Source of the DNA: Hyphomonadaceae bacterium
Lineage (GTDB): Bacteria > Pseudomonadota > Alphaproteobacteria > Caulobacterales > Hyphomonadaceae
NCBI GenBank assembly: GCA_030697555.1
Contig: JAUYPV010000017.1
Span: 1 to 64,000 of the forward strand
Length of the DNA stretch: 64,000 bases
Direction: 5' to 3'
In this document: positions 8,186 to 16,143 of the stretch, piece by piece
Layout of the letters: every line of letters starts with the position of its first letter
Position numbering within the stretch: position 1 is the first letter of the stretch
The notes under the pieces: model-generated
What the model was told of the DNA's origin: nothing
What the model saw: the letters and a program-made list of their open reading frames with translations, nothing else
The model's database searches: none
Position numbers and translations under genes: made by a program

Positions 8186-8637
8186 GGGGCCGGCTCCACC
8201 TGGCCGGCGGCGGTGAGCACGCGGTCGAGCGCCTGGATCTCGTCGGTCTCGATGGTGCCGTAGGCTTCACGGAGGCGAACGGCGATGGCGAGGCCAACCG
8301 CGAGGGTCGCAACGCCGACGACGATGGCGGTGAGGATCAGCACATGCGGCAGCGGGTTCGAATAGATGACACCCTCTACGCCGTAGCGCGCCACCTGCTC
8401 CGCTCCGGCGCGAGCGGCGAGCGCCTGCCCTTCGGCGCTGACAGCATCGAGCGTGATCGCAGCAGTCCCGCCGGAGACCTTGCCGAGGCTGATATAGAAG
8501 AGGCCGGTCGAAGTCTGGAAGATGGCGAGGCCGATCATCCGGCGGACGAGGTTGCCAGTCGATAACAGGATGTAGAGGCCGCCCATCATCAGGACGATCA
8601 CGGCCACGTAGTTGAAGTGAGTGAGAACGGCGCTCAT
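8182..8637 (-). CDS. mrpC: Mrp antiporter subunit C (NuoK-like)
   Basis: Encodes 151 residues. The N-terminal two helices contain the NuoK/MrpC pattern VIVLMMGGLYILLSTGNLVR and RMIGLAIFQTSTGLFYISLG. A third helix near 105-130 has the usual ILTAIVVGVATLAVGLAIAV sequence. A ~35-residue insertion between helices 2 and 3 (about residues 55-95) makes it longer than the common ~115-residue MrpC. It overlaps the fused B subunit and mrpD by 4 bases each. It bridges the ND-type channel subunits to the rest of the complex. Confidence 0.9.
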   Translation of the reverse strand: MSAVLTHFNYVAVIVLMMGGLYILLSTGNLVRRMIGLAIFQTSTGLFYISLGKVSGGTAAITLDAVSAEGQALAARAGAEQVARYGVEGVIYSNPLPHVLILTAIVVGVATLAVGLAIAVRLREAYGTIETDEIQALDRVLTAAGQVEPAP

Positions 8638-9740
8638 GCGGCCCCGCTCCTCGGCGCGCCAGGTTGCGGCGCTTCCATCGAGCGCCCGGCGAAGCCGTAG
8701 AAGATCGTGACCATGGTGGCGGCGACGGTGAACAGCACGCCCAGTTCGATGGCCATGATGCCGAAGTGCTGGCCCCAGTGATGCGGGTGGGCCGGATCGG
8801 CGGGGCCAAGGATCCAGTCAGGGATCTGCGCCTCGATATGGCGCGGGAAGAGATGATCGTAGTCGAGGAAGCCGCCGCCGTTGACGATGCAGGTGACGCC
8901 GATGCCCGCGTAGAGCAGCACGCCCAACGCCGCAACGCCGCGCGCGAACTTCGGTTTCACCGCAGCCATCGTGTCTTTCAGGCCAAACACCAGCGCGTGG
9001 AGTATGACGGCGACGGCGAGGATGACGCCCGCCTGGAAGCCGCCTCCGGGGCCGAGGTCGCCGTGGAACTGCACGTAGAAGGCATAGAGCGCGATGATCG
9101 GGATCAGCAGCTTGGCCGCGACGCGCAGGACGACGTGGTGATCAGCAGGGCCGCCTGCCAGCGGCTCGATGGTGCGATCGGCCATGGCGCGCTCACCGAA
9201 GCCCAGCATGATGGCGACACCGATGGCGGCGGCGAATATGACGACAGTCTCGCCCAGCGTGTCGAAGCCGCGATAGCTGGAGAGCACGGCGGTGACGACA
9301 TTGGGAATCCCCATGTCGTTTCCGGTCGCCTCCAGATAGGCGCGCCCGACATAGGCGTTGGCGGGTGACGCGGGATCGCCGAAGTCCGGCAGGTCGAGCG
9401 TGGCATAGATGAGGATTGCGCCAACCCCGAGCGCCAGGACTGCGGGCAGAAACCGCCGCCGGCCGCTCACCTTCGCAGCCGCGCCACGCGTGAGCAGGAT
9501 TGCGCCGAGAAGCACGATGGTGGAGACGCCCGCGCCAACAACGGCCTCGGTGAAGGCGACATCCGCTGCGTCCATCACGACGAGCCAGACGGCGGAGACG
9601 AGCGAGTAGAGGCCCATCAGGATCACGGCCGACAGCATCCGGTGCGTGGCGGCGATCGCCGCCACGATGACGACCAGCATCACGAGCAGGATTGCATCGA
9701 GCGCAAGATTCGCATCGAAACCGGGAATGTAGCCGGTCAT
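8634..9740 (-). CDS. Fused antiporter subunit: MrpA C-terminal domain + MrpB
   Basis: Encodes 368 residues. Residues 10-85 match the DUF4040/MbhD-like C-terminal part of MrpA (VFTEAVVGAG-type segment, here DVAFTEAVVGAGVSTIV). Residues 95-190 resemble MbhE, including the conserved DTLGETVVIFAAAIGV. Residues 205-350 are MrpB/MbhF (FHGDLGPGGGFQAGVI). The large N-terminal ND5-like part of a standard MrpA is absent here and elsewhere in the operon. This fusion replaces three separate archaeal MBH subunits. It overlaps mrpG and mrpC by 4 bases. Confidence 0.9.
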   Translation of the reverse strand: MTGYIPGFDANLALDAILLVMLVVIVAAIAATHRMLSAVILMGLYSLVSAVWLVVMDAADVAFTEAVVGAGVSTIVLLGAILLTRGAAAKVSGRRRFLPAVLALGVGAILIYATLDLPDFGDPASPANAYVGRAYLEATGNDMGIPNVVTAVLSSYRGFDTLGETVVIFAAAIGVAIMLGFGERAMADRTIEPLAGGPADHHVVLRVAAKLLIPIIALYAFYVQFHGDLGPGGGFQAGVILAVAVILHALVFGLKDTMAAVKPKFARGVAALGVLLYAGIGVTCIVNGGGFLDYDHLFPRHIEAQIPDWILGPADPAHPHHWGQHFGIMAIELGVLFTVAATMVTIFYGFAGRSMEAPQPGAPRSGAA

Positions 9741-10081
9741 CGCGACCCGCCTTTCCGGTTGTCCTGCATGATGCGGAACGAACCGATCCAGGGCGTGTGG
9801 CCGGCGCTGTAGGCGGCGTTGGCCAACGCGTTCGCCGCCGCGGGCGACGTCAGCATGATGAAGACCCAGACCAGGACGAGCTTCAGTGTGACCAGCGACA
9901 GGCCGGAGATGAGGCAGAGGCCGAGGATCATCAGCGTAGCGCCGCCGGTGTCGGTGATGCTGGCGGCGTGGATGCGCGTATAGACGTCCGGAAAGCGCAG
10001 CACGCCCAGCGCGCCGATCAGCGCGAGCAACGCACCAGCCGCGGCTAAACCGCCGCCGGCCCAGAAGAGAGCGTCAGCCAT
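9737..10081 (-). CDS. mrpG: Mrp antiporter subunit G
   Basis: A 114-residue membrane protein with three helices. The motif LGVLRFPDVYTRIHAASITDTGG (residues 26-48, family hallmark DxYxRxHAA) identifies MrpG/MnhG. Its start overlaps the end of mrpF by 8 bases and its stop overlaps the fused A/B gene by 4. It is a small structural subunit of the antiporter. Confidence 0.92.
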   Translation of the reverse strand: MADALFWAGGGLAAAGALLALIGALGVLRFPDVYTRIHAASITDTGGATLMILGLCLISGLSLVTLKLVLVWVFIMLTSPAAANALANAAYSAGHTPWIGSFRIMQDNRKGGSR

Positions 10082-10373
10082 TGCCGCCCTCCTTCGGTGT
10101 GTGCGTCGTCAAGGGCGCCGCAAGCGAGCGATAACGGAAGAACTTCATCAACGCGATCGTGGTGACGAAGTTGATCAGCGCATAGACAAGCGCAATGTCG
10201 AGAAAAGCTGGCCGCCCGAACACGAAACCGATGATGGCGAGAAGCAGCACAGTCTTGGTGCCGAAGGAATTGGCGGCGAGGATACGATCGTAGTGCGACG
10301 GGCCCATGATCGCCCGCGCGATCATCAGGCTCATCGCGACCAGCAGGCCGGCGGCGGCGCCAATGAGCAGCAT
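10074..10373 (-). CDS. mrpF: Mrp antiporter subunit F
   Basis: A 99-residue protein with three membrane helices. The pattern GPSHYDRILAANSFGTKTVL after helix 1 is the MrpF/MnhF signature (GPxxxDRxxAxxxxGT). It starts 2 bases after the mrpE stop codon and overlaps mrpG. MrpF of Bacillus has been linked to bile-salt and cation efflux, but here the role is taken to be structural within the complex. Confidence 0.92.
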   Translation of the reverse strand: MLLIGAAAGLLVAMSLMIARAIMGPSHYDRILAANSFGTKTVLLLAIIGFVFGRPAFLDIALVYALINFVTTIALMKFFRYRSLAAPLTTHTPKEGGNG

Positions 10374-10375
10374 GG

Positions 10376-10885
10376 CTACGCCTTCCCGCCATGAGCGGCT
10401 TTTGCCGCGTGGCCGCCGTCAGCGGCCTTTGCTGCGTGGCGATCCATGGGGGAGAAGCTGTGAACCGTCGCTGCCTCGCGCACCAGCGCATGCACGACCA
10501 GAAGATCGCCCTCGATATCGACGGTCACAGTGCCCGGCGTCAGTGTGATGGAGTTGGCGAATAGGGCGCGGCCGAGATCCGTCTTCGCACTGGTCTTGAG
10601 GCGTACGAGCGCAGGATCGATCGCGTGCCTCGGCCCCAACACCTTTGCGATCACCGCGATATTGGCTTTGACGATCTGCCCCATGAGCCAGACCAGATAG
10701 AGCGCAAGCTGTACAAGTCGATGATAGGGCGAGGCATCGCGGTCGATGATCCGGAGCCGCGCGGCAAGCCACAGCGTGACGAGGACGGAAAGCGCGCCCA
10801 GCGCCAGGAACATCGGCGCCGTCTCGCCCGACAGGGCGAACCACAGCGCCGCAAGCGCCACGAGAAGGCCCGGTAGATAGATCAT
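10376..10885 (-). CDS. mrpE: Mrp antiporter subunit E, first gene of the operon
   Basis: Encodes 169 residues with two N-terminal helices (about 5-45) and a soluble C-terminal domain. The NSITLTPGTVTVDIEGDLLVVHAL stretch is diagnostic of MrpE/MnhE. The ATG at 10885 follows a strong AAAGGAGGG ribosome-binding site 7 bases away; a second ATG at 10889 is out of frame. The C-terminus has a repeated HAAKAAxGG ending. Transcription of all nine operon genes probably starts in the 98-base gap 10886-10983. Putting E first rather than A departs from the textbook mrpABCDEFG order. Confidence 0.92.
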   Translation of the reverse strand: MIYLPGLLVALAALWFALSGETAPMFLALGALSVLVTLWLAARLRIIDRDASPYHRLVQLALYLVWLMGQIVKANIAVIAKVLGPRHAIDPALVRLKTSAKTDLGRALFANSITLTPGTVTVDIEGDLLVVHALVREAATVHSFSPMDRHAAKAADGGHAAKAAHGGKA

Positions 10886-10983
10886 GCATCGCCCTCCTTT
10901 GCGCAAAGCCTCAAAAGGGACTTGAACCAATCCATTGCCGATTTCCAGCAAAACCGGTCAGTCAGAATTAATTCCGGTCAAGG

Positions 10984-12207
10984 CTAGCGGCCGTAGGTGG
11001 CCGCGCGCGGACGCGTGGCGTCCTCGATGATGCGCAGGTCCCGCGCAAGATTGTCCTGGTCCTGGTCTTCATCCACCGCATCCGGCGAGAAAGCGGCGCT
11101 GAGCGACCAGTTCCAGTAACGCAGCACGGTCTGCGCCTTGGCGACCGCGATGCTCTCATAGACGTCCGACACGCGCGCGAAGGCCGGGTCGTTGTCGCCC
11201 TTGGACCTTCCCAGCGCCGTCCACAGATCGCGGAGGAAATTGCGCTTGAGGCCGGTAGCCTTGCAGAGCACGGCAATACCTTCGCCGCCGATGTCCGTGA
11301 AGATGCGCTCGCCCGTGCGGGGCTTCACGCCGGATAGGTGCGAGATATCGGCCATGGCCGTCGCGTCCATGCCCTTGACCAGCGCCGCGGCGATAGCCGC
11401 CTCGAGGCTCTCGTACGGAGATTTGGAGATCGCCGCGCGGTTGCGCTGCCGGCGCTCAATCACCTGCAGCACCTTGCGTACGACCGGATCGGAATAGCCT
11501 TCGGTCGCCGCATAGCGGAAAATATCGGAGCACATGTCGATCAGCAGCACGCGTTCCGCCGAAAAGCGCAACAGGATCTGCTTCCGTTCCGGCGCCTCGC
11601 ACCACCAGAACATCGCCAGCGCGTGCGCCGGGCGAAGTTCCTCGCGCTGGATCAGCAACGGCGTCAGCTCGCGCGCCTTGCGCGAGGCGGCCACTATCAG
11701 CTCGACTGAGCGATCGGAAAGCTTCGACTGGCTGTTGCCGAGAAGGGCGCGCATCGCAGTAGCGTCGCCCGAGTCCGCGATGGCCGAAGCGACCGCCGGC
11801 CCTAGTTCGCGGCGGTTGGCGACGGCGACGCGGTGCGGCGTGCCGCCATGAGCGATGATATAGGCAAGGTCTGCGTCGTCGAACGCCTTGTTGTCGGCGA
11901 GAATGATCTTGGCGACATGCGGCGCATCCAGCGCCAGGAAGCGCAGCAGGCGCTTGGGCGCTTGCGACATCTCCTGCAGCCGGCGGGCGCAGAGCTCGCG
12001 CGCGGCGACATCGGATTCGATCAGGATCTCGAGCAGCAGGTCGCCGGCGATAGCCCGGTCCTGCATGTTCCCCCGGGAAGCCGGCAGGGCGACAACGTCC
12101 ATCAGCCGGCGCAGCAGCGAGCGGCGCGCGAATCCGTCCGACGTCGCTTGCGCAACGCCGCCAGGCAAGACGCCTTGCGCCTCATCCGGGGACGGAATCT
12201 CCGCCAT
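10984..12207 (-). CDS. DUF2336-domain protein
   Basis: A 407-residue, largely alpha-helical protein of the DUF2336 family found in alphaproteobacteria. Helical-repeat features include LLLEILIESDVAARELCARRL and HVAKIILADN-type segments near residues 50-110, with a different helical domain after residue 270. No signal peptide or membrane segment is evident, so it is cytoplasmic. The ATG at 12207 has GGGGAG 5 bases upstream; a longer start at 12240 is less likely. The biochemical role of the family is not established. It lies just upstream of mrpE in the same direction. Confidence 0.85.
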   Translation of the reverse strand: MAEIPSPDEAQGVLPGGVAQATSDGFARRSLLRRLMDVVALPASRGNMQDRAIAGDLLLEILIESDVAARELCARRLQEMSQAPKRLLRFLALDAPHVAKIILADNKAFDDADLAYIIAHGGTPHRVAVANRRELGPAVASAIADSGDATAMRALLGNSQSKLSDRSVELIVAASRKARELTPLLIQREELRPAHALAMFWWCEAPERKQILLRFSAERVLLIDMCSDIFRYAATEGYSDPVVRKVLQVIERRQRNRAAISKSPYESLEAAIAAALVKGMDATAMADISHLSGVKPRTGERIFTDIGGEGIAVLCKATGLKRNFLRDLWTALGRSKGDNDPAFARVSDVYESIAVAKAQTVLRYWNWSLSAAFSPDAVDEDQDQDNLARDLRIIEDATRPRAATYGR

Positions 12208-12301
12208 GAAACTCCCCTGCTTGACCGTCAGGGAAAGCATGCGCCCGGCGCGGTTAAGAGATCATCAACCTGCGAACCATTCTCGGCGGAGAAACTGGTG
12301 A

Positions 12302-12748
12302 TTACCGGCCGTAATAGCTTTGCGGACCGCTGGCATTGCCGCCGGACCTCCCGGGGTGGACCACGGCCAGCACCAGTGACGCCACCAGCAGGGCCAGCGT
12401 CAGATAGAAAAGACCGCCGCCATCCGTCTTGCCGTCGGGGGTCGGCAACGCCATGCCGATCCAGACGAATTGGGCCGCCAGCGCGCCTGCCGCGATCAGC
12501 GCGCCGAGTATGGCGCCGAGACGTCTCGTCCACGGAATGAGGATCAGCAGGGCCGCGAGCACTTCGAGCAGGCTGACCGCAAGACGGCCCGTCGGCTCGA
12601 ACAGGTAGTATTCCGACTTCTCGGCCAGCATCGGGAAGACGATGTTCCTCCCCTCGCCGGGGAACAGGCTCTGGTCGGCGATCCAGAGAAACATCGCCAT
12701 AAGGAAAAGGGCGAGCACCCAGCTCCCCATCATCCGGGCATCGCGCAT
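12302..12748 (-). CDS. Small four-helix membrane protein, DoxX-like
   Basis: Encodes 148 residues with hydrophobic helices at about 7-27, 57-75, 80-100 and 115-135. The layout LEVLAALLILIPWTRRLGA in the second helix is similar to the DoxX/DoxD group, but this is a loose resemblance. The start at 12748 is set by GGAGGGAG 7 bases upstream. It is probably co-oriented with, but not necessarily in an operon with, the DUF2336 gene 94 bases downstream. The MFS transporter gene is divergent. Function unknown. Confidence 0.65.
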   Translation of the reverse strand: MRDARMMGSWVLALFLMAMFLWIADQSLFPGEGRNIVFPMLAEKSEYYLFEPTGRLAVSLLEVLAALLILIPWTRRLGAILGALIAAGALAAQFVWIGMALPTPDGKTDGGGLFYLTLALLVASLVLAVVHPGRSGGNASGPQSYYGR

Positions 12749-12903
12749 TCGCGTACTCCCTCCACGCACCACCGGGCGCAGTATGTATGGCATTTGCGGC
12801 TGCGACCAGATGGCCTCGGCGCCAGAGGCTGCCTCGCGCGTTAAAGGCCATTCGCTTCCCTAACACCCTGATCTGGCTATGTTGCCCGCCCGGAGGGTCC
12901 GGT

Positions 12904-14274
12904 TTGAACGATAACCCACTCGACAAACTCGGCGAAGAGATCGCCGAGGGCGCCGCTTCGCCCGTGGCGGGCGTTCTGTCCTCCGTGGTGGCGGGCGAGG
13001 CGCTGACCGCGGTAGGCGGCCGGCGGCGGGTACTGGTCGAACTGCCGGCCTATCTGTTCGTGCAGATCGCCTGGTTCGCCGCGTTCGGGCTGCAGACCGT
13101 GCTCTTCCCGTACATGCTGAAGAACATCCTCGACGTCTCGGGCACGATGCTGGGTGTAGCGCAGATGGCGCTGGCGGCGCCGTCGGTGGTGTTCATCCTG
13201 CTGGGCGGAGTGGTGGCGGAACGCGCGGACGGACGGACGCTGCTGGTGCTGTTCCACGTCCTCGCATCCGTGCCCGCCGTGGCGCTGGCCTTCGCGATGC
13301 GGACGGAGGGACTCGAATACTGGATGATGCTCGCCTACGCGATCGCAATGGGCACGATCGGTGCGTTCATGATGCCTGCGCGCGATGCGATCCTGAACGA
13401 AGTGGTGGAGAGGCGGCGCGGCGCCGGGTCGACCATCACCCTGCAGCAAGGTGTGGCTTTCGCAACGCTGGCGCAGTTCGCGGCACAGATCGTCGGACTA
13501 TGGATCGGCGGCTTCGCCAACTGGTCTGGCGTGTGGCCGCTGCTGGGCGTGCAGGCGGTGATCGTCGCGCTGGGGGCTATTGCCGCGATCTTCCTCGACC
13601 GTGGACGCATGGTGCAGACCGGACGCAAGGGCGCCGGCGCCGTGTTCGGCGACATTCTCGACGGCATGCGATGCGTGCGCGCCAACCCGATCCTGCTGTC
13701 GATGGTGATATCGATGTTCGGCGTCGGCGTGTTCGTCATCGGCGCGTTCCTGGTGATCCTCCCGATCGTCAATGCCGACGTCTATGGATTCGAGTCCGGC
13801 GGCCTCAGGAACATCTTCGTCACCTTCTGGGCGGGTGCGTTCTGTTCATCCATTGCTATCTCCCGCTTCCGCAACCTGCGCCGGCCGGGCCGCATCCTAC
13901 TGGCGGCGCAGTTCATCGGTTCAGCGGGAATACTGTTCCTCACGACGCACACGCCCTACCCGGCCTTCATTGCGCTGGTGTTCGTGTGGGGGCTCGCGGC
14001 AGGCATCTCGATCATGATGAGCCGCAGCATCGTCCAGGCAGCTGCCCCGCCGCATATGCTGGCGCGCGTGCTGTCGATCTACCAGCTCGGCTTCATGGGT
14101 GGAGCGCCGGTGGGCGCGGCGCTGATGGGCATCGTCGCCGACCGCGCAGGCCCACAGCTTGTGATCCTCGTGCCTTCGATAGGCATGCTGGCGATGATTG
14201 TCTGGATGACGTTCTTCACGCCGATCTGGGGCATGCGAGCCCCCGAGACGCACGAAGGCGGCTCGGGGATTTAG
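12904..14274 (+). CDS. Major facilitator superfamily transporter
   Basis: A 456-residue inner-membrane transporter with about 12 helices. The MFS loop motif GGVVAERADGRTLLVLFHVLAS lies near residues 98-120. The fold resembles drug or siderophore exporters of the MFS_3/EntS group. The start is TTG at 12904, selected because GGAGGG lies at 12892-12897 with a 6-base spacer and the upstream in-frame stretch is Arg-rich and unlike protein. The first ~45 residues are a cytoplasmic extension. Substrate unknown. It converges with the EF-hand gene, 14 bases between stops. Confidence 0.85.
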   Translation: MNDNPLDKLGEEIAEGAASPVAGVLSSVVAGEALTAVGGRRRVLVELPAYLFVQIAWFAAFGLQTVLFPYMLKNILDVSGTMLGVAQMALAAPSVVFILLGGVVAERADGRTLLVLFHVLASVPAVALAFAMRTEGLEYWMMLAYAIAMGTIGAFMMPARDAILNEVVERRRGAGSTITLQQGVAFATLAQFAAQIVGLWIGGFANWSGVWPLLGVQAVIVALGAIAAIFLDRGRMVQTGRKGAGAVFGDILDGMRCVRANPILLSMVISMFGVGVFVIGAFLVILPIVNADVYGFESGGLRNIFVTFWAGAFCSSIAISRFRNLRRPGRILLAAQFIGSAGILFLTTHTPYPAFIALVFVWGLAAGISIMMSRSIVQAAAPPHMLARVLSIYQLGFMGGAPVGAALMGIVADRAGPQLVILVPSIGMLAMIVWMTFFTPIWGMRAPETHEGGSGI

Positions 14275-14288
14275 CGACGCCGAACAGC

Positions 14289-15257
14289 TCAGGCTGGCGG
14301 TAGATATTCCGCCAGCGACAGCCTGTTGTCCCTGTTCACATCCAGCTTGGTGAAGCTGGCCTTCAGCGCTTCGGACGAGATAGTCGGTCCGCCCTGCACC
14401 CGCACGTCAGGCGTATCGGGTTCGCCGGCGATCTTCGGCAGCGGCGGCGATACGATCTTCTCGTATTCGGCGAGGGTGAGCGTCTTGTCGTTGTTCTGAT
14501 CGAGGATTTCGAAGCCGCGGGTCAGCATGGCTTTCTGGCGCGACTGGTATTCGGCGAGGCTTACCTTGCCATCCTTGTTGGTGTCGAACGTGTCGAACTC
14601 GTTCTTGCGGATATCGTCCAGCGATGGCGGGTTTGGCGGCGTCGGCGGCGTGGTGGAGGCGCCGTCACCCGACTGGACCCGGACTTCGTGCCTGGAAACG
14701 AACTTGTACTCACTCTGCTGCTGCGCGCCGTCCGCGCCGTCGGGCAGCCAGAACGAGAAGGCCTCCTGCTTGATCTCGGGCTTCTCGTTGGCGGGCGGCG
14801 CATTGGCGCCGTCTTTCGATGTCTTGTGCACGCGGGTCTCGACGATGACGTCCTTGCCGTCTTCGTTCCCGCCCTTCGGCCCGGTGAATTCATCGGCGGA
14901 CAGCATGCCGTCGCCGTTCTTGTCGAGCGTCTTGAACTGGGTGGCGAAGTCGGGCGCGGCGGCGCTGGGCAGCGCGGCGAAGGTGGCGAGGCCGACTGCG
15001 GCGATGCCGCCGGCGGCGATCCGCAGACCATAGCGGCGCACGGGTTGGGGAAGTTTCATGATGAGCGTCCTTGCCTGTTGGGGTGTCGGCCGCCCACGCT
15101 CGTCGAGATAGGTCTGGACGGAGGTGCGAACCACTTCGCTCGCTGTCGTCCCGTCTTCCCGGCAGGCGGTCAGGAATGCCTGCTTGGTCTCGTAGGGGAT
15201 GCGCACTTCCAGGGTTTCGGATTTCTTTTCCCTGCGGGGTCGTTTGTCGTCGGTCAT
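14289..15257 (-). CDS. Ribbon-helix-helix / transmembrane / EF-hand fusion protein
   Basis: Encodes 322 residues with an unusual domain order. Residues 13-55 form an Arc/MetJ-type ribbon-helix-helix domain (TLEVRIPYETKQAFLTACRE then TASEVVRTSVQTYLDER). One hydrophobic helix follows at about 76-98, ending in an Ala-rich PSAAAP. Beyond it lie four EF-hand calcium loops: DKNGDGMLSADE (112-123), DTNKDGKVSLAE (225-236), DQNNDKTLTLAE (253-264) and DVNRDNRLSLAE (306-317). The topology suggests cytoplasmic DNA binding and periplasmic Ca2+ binding in one chain. The start ATG at 15257 includes the complete first strand. If the helix were cleaved as a signal, the two halves would separate. Confidence 0.85.
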   Translation of the reverse strand: MTDDKRPRREKKSETLEVRIPYETKQAFLTACREDGTTASEVVRTSVQTYLDERGRPTPQQARTLIMKLPQPVRRYGLRIAAGGIAAVGLATFAALPSAAAPDFATQFKTLDKNGDGMLSADEFTGPKGGNEDGKDVIVETRVHKTSKDGANAPPANEKPEIKQEAFSFWLPDGADGAQQQSEYKFVSRHEVRVQSGDGASTTPPTPPNPPSLDDIRKNEFDTFDTNKDGKVSLAEYQSRQKAMLTRGFEILDQNNDKTLTLAEYEKIVSPPLPKIAGEPDTPDVRVQGGPTISSEALKASFTKLDVNRDNRLSLAEYLPPA

Positions 15258-15499
15258 GAGGCGCTCATCCCCTTCGCGTGGCGGCCGCTTCCATCTGGGG
15301 TGCGCCGCTCAAGGACTCCCAGCGAATAGCCGCCGGGGCGCCACAGATGTCGCGCCCGGTCGCGGCAGGATCATGGCAGGCCCGCCTCCAGCCTCGGGGA
15401 AAATCCGTCCGGACGCCAGAAAAAGCGTGTCCGGACACGCCTTGCGCACGGTTTGCCGGGGAATATGGTCTGCTCAGACAACCGATCGGGAACCCCTTC

Positions 15500-15949
15500 A
15501 TGCGCAATGTGAACTTCAGCGAGCTCGAATCCCTGGTGGGGACCGCGGTGGGCGAGTCCAACTGGCACCAGATCACCCAGACGCAGGTGAACAAGTTCGC
15601 GGAAGCGACCGGCGATCACCAGTGGATCCACGTCGATGTCGAACGCGCCACCAAGGAGCTCGGCGGCCCCATCGCCCACGGTTACCTGACGCTCTCCCTG
15701 CTGCCGATGTTGGCCGCCCAGATCATGCGGGTCGAAGGCGTCTCGCGCGGGATCAATTTCGGCTGCAACAAGGTGCGCTTCACCAGCATGGTTCCGGTGG
15801 GCTCGCGCGTGCGGCTGAAGCAGAAATGCCTGTCGGTCGAACCCCGCGCCGGCGGCAAGCAGATAACGATGGAATCCACCATCGAGATCGAGGGCAAGGA
15901 CCGCCCCGCCTGTGTCGCCGAGTCGATCGGCATTCTCTACGGCGCCTGA
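15500..15949 (+). CDS. MaoC-family (R)-specific enoyl-CoA hydratase-like protein
   Basis: A 149-residue single hot-dog protein. The hydratase-2 motif is present as FAEATGDHQWIHVDVERA, with catalytic Asp39 and His44, followed by GPIAHGYLTLSLLP. It resembles the NodN/MaoC branch that hydrates trans-2-enoyl-CoA to (R)-3-hydroxyacyl-CoA, feeding lipid or PHA metabolism. The start ATG at 15500 is the first that leaves the family N-terminus; the upstream in-frame sequence is not conserved-looking. It is divergent from the EF-hand gene across a 242-base gap. Confidence 0.88.
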   Translation: MRNVNFSELESLVGTAVGESNWHQITQTQVNKFAEATGDHQWIHVDVERATKELGGPIAHGYLTLSLLPMLAAQIMRVEGVSRGINFGCNKVRFTSMVPVGSRVRLKQKCLSVEPRAGGKQITMESTIEIEGKDRPACVAESIGILYGA

Positions 15950-16143
15950 GACCAGCCGCCGGGGACGGCAAATCTGGCGTCGAAACAGGGATTTTTGCAG
16001 GCCTTCTGCCCTGAGCGCGCCAGAATCCTGTGCACTGCCTTGTGCAGCGGAAATCCGCACACACATGTCTCGACTCTAGGCATTGGGCCGAATCAAGAGT
16101 CCAATGACAAACAGCCCGCAATTGCAGTGGGTTAGTTCAGTTC

